Assembly (NCBI RefSeq): GCF_019127135.1
Contig: NZ_JAHOEA010000080.1
Coordinates: 1-11,288, forward strand
Length of the DNA stretch: 11,288 bases
Reading direction: 5' to 3'
From: Segatella copri
Lineage (GTDB): Bacteria; Bacteroidota; Bacteroidia; Bacteroidales; Bacteroidaceae
The position numbers were made by a program, and so were the translations under genes. The notes below the pieces were generated by a model. The model worked only from the letters and a program-made list of their open reading frames with translations, did not search any database and was not told the DNA's origin. Of the stretch, positions 6,579-11,288 are shown in pieces (the stretch's first letter is position 1; the number at the start of each line of letters is the position of its first letter).

Positions 6579-7706
6579 TTAAATTCTTCGGCCAAGCTGG
6601 TCGATGATGGAATTCTTCCATGCCACGAAATCGCCCTGCTCGATATGATGGCGGGCATCGGTCACGAGACGAAGGTAGAAAGAGAGGTTGTGGATGCTGG
6701 CTATCTGCATCGCCAGCAGCTCCTGTGCCTTGAAGAGGTGGTGGAGGTAGGCCTTCGTGGTTACGAGGTCGATGTCGCAGCCGTCTGGATCTACCGGACT
6801 GAAATCTTTCTCCCACTTCTTGTTGCGCATGTTCATCGTGCCCTGATAGGTGAAGAGCATGGCGTTGCGGCCGTTGCGGGTCGGCATTACGCAGTCGAAC
6901 ATGTCTACGCCGCGCTCGATGGCTTCGAGGATGTTCTGCGGGGTTCCTACGCCCATCAGATATCTCGGCTTGTCTTTCGGCAGGATTTCGTTCACTACTT
7001 CTATCATCTCATACATCACCTCGGTAGGTTCTCCTACGGCAAGTCCGCCGATGGCATTTCCGTCGGCTCCCTTATCGGCAATGTATTTGGCAGCTTCGCG
7101 GCGCAGGTCCGGGAAGGTGCAGCCCTGTACGATAGGGAAGAGGCTCTGCTGATAGCCGTAGAGGGGCTCGGTCTCATTGAATCGCTTGATGCAGCGGTCT
7201 AGCCAGCGCTGGGTGAGCATGAGGCTGTTCTTGGCGTACTGGTAATCGCTCTGTCCCGGTGGACATTCGTCGAAGGCCATCATGATGTCGGCTCCGATGA
7301 TGCGCTCGGTGTCCATCACGTTCTCCGGTGTGAAGAAATGCTTGCTGCCGTCGATGTGGGAGCGGAACTCGCAGCCTTCTTCCTTGAGCTTGCGGATGCC
7401 GGTGAGCGAGAAGACCTGGAAGCCGCCGCTGTCGGTGAGGATAGGACGGTCCCAGCCGTTGAACTTGTGCAAGCCGCCTGCTGCCCTGATGACGTCAAGA
7501 CCTGGGCGCAGGTAGAGGTGATAGGTGTTTCCGAGGATAATCTGTGCCATGACCTGCTTCTTGAGTTCCTCGAAGTGGACGCCCTTCACGCTTCCTACGG
7601 TTCCTACGGGCATGAAGATTGGGGTCTTGATCTGTCCGTGGTCGGTGGTGATGATGCCTGTACGCGCATCGCTTGCTTTATCTGTTACTTGTAATTCAAA
7701 TTTCAT
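6579..7706 (-). CDS. tgt: tRNA-guanine (queuine/preQ1) transglycosylase
   Basis: 375 residues, normal family length. Bacterial Tgt exchanges guanine-34 for preQ1 in the GUN anticodons of tRNA Asp, Asn, His and Tyr, a step in queuosine synthesis. Visible motifs: LGNTYHLYLRPG (58-69), TDSGGFQVFS with the catalytic D92 (91-100), FDEC (145-148), GGLAVGE (220-226), and FDCVMPTRNGRN with the nucleophile D271 (270-281). The region that in E. coli and Zymomonas supplies three zinc-binding cysteines as CxCxxC reads DGCDIDLVTTKAYLHHL here (308-325): only C310 is present, while the histidine of SIHNL (H339) is kept. The rest of the enzyme is well preserved, so this looks like a lineage variant rather than decay. 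The ATG at 7706 lies 2 bp after the lon stop, implying translational coupling. Confidence 0.96.
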   Translation of the reverse strand: MKFELQVTDKASDARTGIITTDHGQIKTPIFMPVGTVGSVKGVHFEELKKQVMAQIILGNTYHLYLRPGLDVIRAAGGLHKFNGWDRPILTDSGGFQVFSLTGIRKLKEEGCEFRSHIDGSKHFFTPENVMDTERIIGADIMMAFDECPPGQSDYQYAKNSLMLTQRWLDRCIKRFNETEPLYGYQQSLFPIVQGCTFPDLRREAAKYIADKGADGNAIGGLAVGEPTEVMYEMIEVVNEILPKDKPRYLMGVGTPQNILEAIERGVDMFDCVMPTRNGRNAMLFTYQGTMNMRNKKWEKDFSPVDPDGCDIDLVTTKAYLHHLFKAQELLAMQIASIHNLSFYLRLVTDARHHIEQGDFVAWKNSIIDQLGRRI

Positions 7707-7708
7707 TT

Positions 7709-10174
7709 CTATTCTTTTTTATCATTTTCCTGAATGCTGAAGTCTGTCGGGTTTTTCACCTTCTCATCGGTCAGCGCGAACTGCCAGACGTCAGCTACAT
7801 TCTCTACATAGTGGAAGTCTACGCCCTTGAGATATTTCTCTGGTATTTCCTCTACGTCCTTCTGGTTCTCCCTGCACATCACGATGTGCTTGATTCCTGC
7901 CCGCTTGGCTGCCAGAATCTTCTCCTTGATTCCGCCTACCGGGAGCACTTTGCCGCGGAGGGTTATCTCGCCGGTCATGGCTGTGTTGGCACGCACCTTG
8001 CGCTGGGTGATGGCTGAGGCGATGCTGGTGGCGATGGTGATTCCGGCAGAAGGACCGTCTTTCGGGGTGGCTCCCTCAGGCACGTGGATATGGATGTTCC
8101 ACTGCTCGAAGATGCGGTAGTCTACCTGCAGCAGGTCGATGTGCGACTTGACGTATTCCAGTGCGATAATGGCTGATTCCTTCATCACGTCGCCCAGATT
8201 TCCGGTCAGGGTGAGCTTGCCTGCCTTGCCCTTGCTGAGAGAGGTTTCGATGTAGAGGATTTCGCCGCCCACTGAGGTCCAGGCTAGTCCGGTTACCACT
8301 CCTGCATAGTCGTTGCCCTGGTAGATGTCGCGGTTGAATGGCGGATTGCCCAGCAGGTCTTTTACTTCGGCAGGGGTGATGGTGTAGTTCTCCAACTCCT
8401 GGTTGCAGGCTAGTTTGTAAGCCATCTTACGCAGACTCTTGTCAATCTGTTTCTTCAGCTGTCTTACGCCGCTCTCCCGGGTGTAGTGCTCGATGATGAA
8501 CTCGAGGGCATTCCTGTTGAAACTTACCTTCGGCGAAACCTTGTCGAGTCCGGTGTTTTCCAGCTCTTCCGGTACGAGGTGGCGCTTGGCAATCTCTGTC
8601 TTCTCTTCGGTGATGTAGCCGCCTACTTCTATCAGCTCCATACGGTCGAGGAGCGGACGTGGAATGACGCTCAGGTCGTTGGCTGTGGCGATGAAGAGCA
8701 CCTTGGAGAGGTCGTAATCCATATCGAGATAATTGTCGTGGAAGGCATTGTTCTGTTCCGGGTCCAGCACTTCGAGCAGGGCTGATGCTGGGTCACCGTT
8801 GAAATTGCTCTGCGCCACCTTGTCAATCTCGTCGAGGATGAAGACCGGATTGCTGCTGCCTGCCTTCAGTATGTTCTTGATGATGCGGCCCGGCATGGCT
8901 CCCACATAGGTGCGGCGGTGACCGCGGATTTCGGCTTCATCGTGCAGACCGCCCAGCGACATGCGTACATACTTGCGCTTCATGGCTGCTGCGATGCTCT
9001 TGCCCAGACTGGTCTTTCCTACGCCCGGAGGACCGTAGAGGCAGAGGATAGGACTCTTTTTGCCGCCGTTCAGCGCTCTTACGGCGAGGTATTCCAGAAT
9101 GCGCTCCTTTACTTTCTCCATGCCGTAGTGGTCGTGGTTCAGAATGCGCTTGGCACGGGTCAGACTGAGGTCGTCCTGGGTGTAGGAATTCCAAGGCAAA
9201 TTTACCATGGTCTGTAGGAATCCTATCTGTATCGGATAGTCAGGACTCTGCGGGTTCATGGTGTCGAGTTTGGCAATTTCTTTCTTGAAAATCTTGGCTG
9301 TCTCTTCGCTCCAGTTCTTCTGTTTCGCCTTCTCCAGAATCTCCTTCTTCTCCGGACTGGCGTTGCCTTCTCCCAGTTCTTCCCTGATGTTCTTGATCTG
9401 CTGCTTGAGGAAGTATTCCTTCTGCTGCTCATCAAGGTCGTAGTGGGTTTTGTTCTCAATCTCTGTCTGTATGCGTAGCAGATGGCGCACCTTGTTCAGG
9501 GATCTGATGGCAATCATAATGCGCTCGCTGAGTTTTTCCTCTTTCAGCATTTTGATTTTATCCTCGATGCTGAAAGGAAGGAGGGAGCACATGAAGTTGC
9601 ATTGCATGTGAATGCTCGACAGTTCGTTGATTGCCTGGATGGCATCATCAGAATAGTTGGCGCTTGATTTGATATAGTCTGTCGCTTCGTAATGGAAGTT
9701 TTCGTAGAGCATTCTGAAGAGTTCATCGTTGTTCTCATCAGGCCATTTCTCCGGAAGACTTTTTACATCAGTTACTGTGTAAGGCTCTTTTTGAACGAGA
9801 TGATTCATCTGACATCTGCCCAGACCCTGAATGATGATGCTCTTCTGGTCAGTGCCAGGCATCTTGATAACCTTAATCAGTTTGGCGAAGACGCCTACAG
9901 GGTAAAGGTCTTCTTCGTTAGGCGATTCTATGTCTTTATTCTTCTGGCAGAATACACAGAATGTTGTATCTGGCTTCTTTTCCAGCATCCGGACGAGATT
10001 CAGACTTTCCTTTCTGCCCACAACGATAGGGGTCATGTTGGTAGGGAAAACTACAATATCCCGCATGCAGAGGGTAGGGTACAAACCTTCTTCCTGGTCT
10101 TCAATCAGAGTTCTTGGGTCGCCCTCGTAATCTGCAATCATTTGTATTTGGGTACTTGTTCTTCTGTTGTTCAT
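7709..10174 (-). CDS. lon: ATP-dependent protease La (Lon)
   Basis: 821 residues, typical of LonA. It degrades misfolded and selected regulatory proteins in the cytoplasm as a homohexamer. The N-terminal substrate-recognition domain starts at [14 protein letters not shown] (31-44) and runs to about 240, followed by a helical linker. The AAA+ module has Walker A GPPGVGKT (381-388) and Walker B VFILDEID (444-451). The protease domain holds the Ser-Lys dyad: S709 in KDGPSAG and K750 in PVGGIKEK. The C-terminus after about 800 is charged and short. The ATG at 10174 gives a 30-residue polar lead-in, as in related Lon proteins, and follows a promoter-like -7 element by about 25 bp. It is the first gene of a tight cluster with tgt and lptG. 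No CIRCE or other heat-shock operator is visible upstream. Confidence 0.98.
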   Translation of the reverse strand: MNNRRTSTQIQMIADYEGDPRTLIEDQEEGLYPTLCMRDIVVFPTNMTPIVVGRKESLNLVRMLEKKPDTTFCVFCQKNKDIESPNEEDLYPVGVFAKLIKVIKMPGTDQKSIIIQGLGRCQMNHLVQKEPYTVTDVKSLPEKWPDENNDELFRMLYENFHYEATDYIKSSANYSDDAIQAINELSSIHMQCNFMCSLLPFSIEDKIKMLKEEKLSERIMIAIRSLNKVRHLLRIQTEIENKTHYDLDEQQKEYFLKQQIKNIREELGEGNASPEKKEILEKAKQKNWSEETAKIFKKEIAKLDTMNPQSPDYPIQIGFLQTMVNLPWNSYTQDDLSLTRAKRILNHDHYGMEKVKERILEYLAVRALNGGKKSPILCLYGPPGVGKTSLGKSIAAAMKRKYVRMSLGGLHDEAEIRGHRRTYVGAMPGRIIKNILKAGSSNPVFILDEIDKVAQSNFNGDPASALLEVLDPEQNNAFHDNYLDMDYDLSKVLFIATANDLSVIPRPLLDRMELIEVGGYITEEKTEIAKRHLVPEELENTGLDKVSPKVSFNRNALEFIIEHYTRESGVRQLKKQIDKSLRKMAYKLACNQELENYTITPAEVKDLLGNPPFNRDIYQGNDYAGVVTGLAWTSVGGEILYIETSLSKGKAGKLTLTGNLGDVMKESAIIALEYVKSHIDLLQVDYRIFEQWNIHIHVPEGATPKDGPSAGITIATSIASAITQRKVRANTAMTGEITLRGKVLPVGGIKEKILAAKRAGIKHIVMCRENQKDVEEIPEKYLKGVDFHYVENVADVWQFALTDEKVKNPTDFSIQENDKKE

Positions 10175-10199
10175 TTTGTTATGATTTCTATTTTCCGTG

Positions 10200-10207
10200 C
10201 AAAGGTA
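10200..10207 (-). promoter_or_regulatory. Candidate lon promoter (-7 element)
   Basis: The minus strand reads TACCTTTG followed by C, matching the Bacteroidota -7 consensus TAnnTTTG. The DNA about 20 bp upstream (plus 10228-10234, minus CTTCCAC) does not match the -33 TTTG. If used, the leader would be about 20 nt. It would drive lon-tgt-lptG. Confidence 0.6.
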
Positions 10208-10372
10208 CTCATTTTTTATGAAATATCGTGGAAGATAATAGATTATTTAATAATAAAATTACTTTTTCTATAGATAAGTACCCGTTTTTATAGATGTGGG
10301 TAGCTGCTTTTTGCAGGTAGAAGTGGCAATTTTCTGCTGTTTGCGATAAAATAAATCGGCGGCGGCTTCGTT

Positions 10373-10396
10373 TTCTTCTGTATAGAAACAGAAGAA
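10373..10396 (+). promoter_or_regulatory. Hairpin covering the trmN6 ribosome binding region
   Basis: A perfect 9-bp inverted repeat, TTCTTCTGT (10373-10381) and ACAGAAGAA (10388-10396) with a 6-nt loop, ends 3 nt before the ATG at 10400. The only purine-rich candidate ribosome binding sequence, GAAGAA, is in the right arm, so folding would hide it. No T-run follows, so it is not a terminator. The remaining DNA from 10208 to 10372 has no recognisable plus-strand -7 element; it contains only small repeats such as two TATAGAT copies (10269-10275, 10290-10296) and a CTGC/GCAG stem at 10304-10316. Confidence 0.55.
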
Positions 10397-10399
10397 TTT

Positions 10400-11146
10400 A
10401 TGGGTAATTTTCGATTTAAACAGTTTGAAATAGAGCAAGATCGTTGTGCCATGAAAGTGGGAACTGACGGCGTTTTGCTGGGTGCATGGGCGCAAGGTGG
10501 CTGCCGGATTCTGGACATCGGTTCCGGAACGGGGCTGATTTCGCTCATGATGGCGCAGCGTTTTCCTGAGGCTGAGGTCGTGGGGATTGATATGGATGCT
10601 GATGCGTGCGGACAGGCGAGGGAGAATGTGATGGTCAGTCCGTTTCGCGACAGGGTGGAAATAGAATGCTGTAGACTGCAGGATTTCGGGGGAGCTTCGG
10701 AAGCTGCTGAGGCTTCTGGAACTGCTGAAGGTTTGAAGGCTGCCGGTGTTTTTGATGCGATAGTGAGCAATCCTCCGTTCTTTGTAGATAGCTTGAAAAA
10801 TCCGGACAGTAAGAGAACTATGGCGAGACATACGGACAGTCTTCCGTTTCGCGACTTGTTTGCGGGTGTAAAACGGCTGCTTTCTGATGAGGGTGTCTTC
10901 TCTGCAATTGTTCCTGCGGAAGTAGTGGAGCAATTTGTTGCAGAGTCTTGTATGTTAGGCTTTTATCTTATTCGGAAATGTGGTGTAAAGACGGTGGAAC
11001 GCAAACAGCCAAAACGTTTTATGCTGAGTTTTGCCAAGCATCGTATTTCGCCTTATGAAGAGCATGTTGAAACAATGATGGATTCGCAGGGAAACCGCTC
11101 GGAATGGTATAGGAAAATAACGGAAGAATTCTATCTTAGTGATTAA
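10400..11146 (+). CDS. trmN6: tRNA1(Val) adenine-37 N6-methyltransferase
   Basis: 248 residues. It matches E. coli TrmN6 (YfiC), which methylates A37 beside the anticodon of tRNA1Val using S-adenosylmethionine. The conserved family N-terminus FKQFEIEQDRCAMKVGTDG is at 6-24. Motif I DIGSGTG (39-45) and GIDMD (62-66) form the SAM site, and NPPF (124-127) is the adenine N6-methyltransferase catalytic motif. An alanine/glutamate-rich stretch at about 98-115 sits between the motif-II strand and the NPPF strand, where E. coli has fewer residues. A second conserved segment near 179-212 ends in RKCGVKTVERKQPKRFML. The start at 10400 gives the expected N-terminus; M18 would cut into the conserved part. 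It is divergent from lon and stands alone on the plus strand. An alternative annotation is a general 'methyltransferase small domain protein'. Confidence 0.92.
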   Translation: MGNFRFKQFEIEQDRCAMKVGTDGVLLGAWAQGGCRILDIGSGTGLISLMMAQRFPEAEVVGIDMDADACGQARENVMVSPFRDRVEIECCRLQDFGGASEAAEASGTAEGLKAAGVFDAIVSNPPFFVDSLKNPDSKRTMARHTDSLPFRDLFAGVKRLLSDEGVFSAIVPAEVVEQFVAESCMLGFYLIRKCGVKTVERKQPKRFMLSFAKHRISPYEEHVETMMDSQGNRSEWYRKITEEFYLSD

Positions 11147-11159
11147 TGAACTCAAGTTT

Positions 11160-11240
11160 CGCATATAAGCTCCACACGCCCTGAAAGGGCAGAAGCTCCT
11201 AGCCCAGGGAGGGCACTGAAAAAGTCCCTTCATGGGTTAT
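11160..11240 (+). repeat. Dispersed-repeat-like sequence with GCCCT/AGGGC hairpin
   Basis: Shortly after the trmN6 stop is a G/C-rich stretch with a GCCCT-GAA-AGGGC hairpin (11178-11190), then AGAAGCTCCTAGCCCAGGGA. From memory this resembles an intergenic sequence often repeated in Bacteroidota genomes, here with its second half diverged. It is not a normal terminator because no T-run follows. No gene is credible in 11147-11288. Confidence 0.5.
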
Positions 11241-11288
11241 GTTAGTTTAACATTCGATCTTTGAAATAGTGTACCCAAAAGTTGCATA

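Noticed and set aside
6567..7202. Plus-strand open frame of 211 codons opposite tgt
   Set aside because: It lies antisense to well-conserved tgt codons and has no recognisable domain or leader.
10268..10933. Minus-strand open frame of 221 codons overlapping trmN6
   Set aside because: It opposes the conserved methyltransferase motifs, has unnatural composition and lacks recognisable features.
1..11288. tRNA, rRNA, riboswitch, defence or mobile gene modules
   Set aside because: No cloverleaf with a proper anticodon arm, rRNA segment, known riboswitch core, transposase, recombinase or defence protein motif was seen by eye on either strand.

Overview
The window looks like a chromosomal segment of a member of the Bacteroidota, most likely a Prevotella/Segatella-type organism. 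This is inferred from the close family resemblance of the encoded proteins, the lon-tgt-lptG gene order, the A-rich leaders with mostly no clear Shine-Dalgarno sequence, and promoter elements of the Bacteroidota type (-7 TAnnTTTG with a -33 TTTG). Gene content is core and housekeeping. I see no transposase, integrase, CRISPR array, toxin-antitoxin pair, phage gene or recognisable defence system, and no rRNA or tRNA gene.

Layout, left to right. Positions 1-468 hold no convincing gene: a leftward promoter at the left edge for a gene outside the window, an A/T-only tract, a triple 7-bp repeat, an unexplained more GC-rich segment, and the intrinsic terminator of gdhA. Positions 469-1803 (minus) are gdhA, glutamate dehydrogenase, a single-gene unit with its own promoter near 1854-1888. 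Positions 2022-3320 (minus) encode a short ComEC/Rec2-type membrane protein, 37 bp downstream of a DEAD-box RNA helicase gene (3358-5118, minus) whose C-terminal tail carries four 13-residue repeats. A repeat- and hairpin-rich spacer (5119-5323) separates these from a compact minus-strand cluster read in the order lon (7709-10174), tgt (6579-7706) and an LptG/LptF-family permease gene (5324-6565), with gaps of 2 and 13 bp. A divergent plus-strand gene, trmN6/yfiC (10400-11146), follows, and the right edge holds a dispersed-repeat-like sequence and a possible insertion-sequence end.

Functional links: Lon handles protein quality control; Tgt and TrmN6 both modify tRNA in or near the anticodon (queuosine at position 34 and m6A37 of tRNA1Val); the DEAD-box protein probably remodels structured RNA or ribosome precursors; the permease belongs to the lipopolysaccharide export machinery; GdhA links ammonium assimilation to 2-oxoglutarate. 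The genes share no single pathway.

No exciting new system is evident. The points most worth checking are the Tgt homologue lacking the three cysteines of the usual zinc site, the reduced ComEC, the repeat-expanded RNA helicase tail, the hairpin directly before the trmN6 start codon, and the repeat-bearing spacers.
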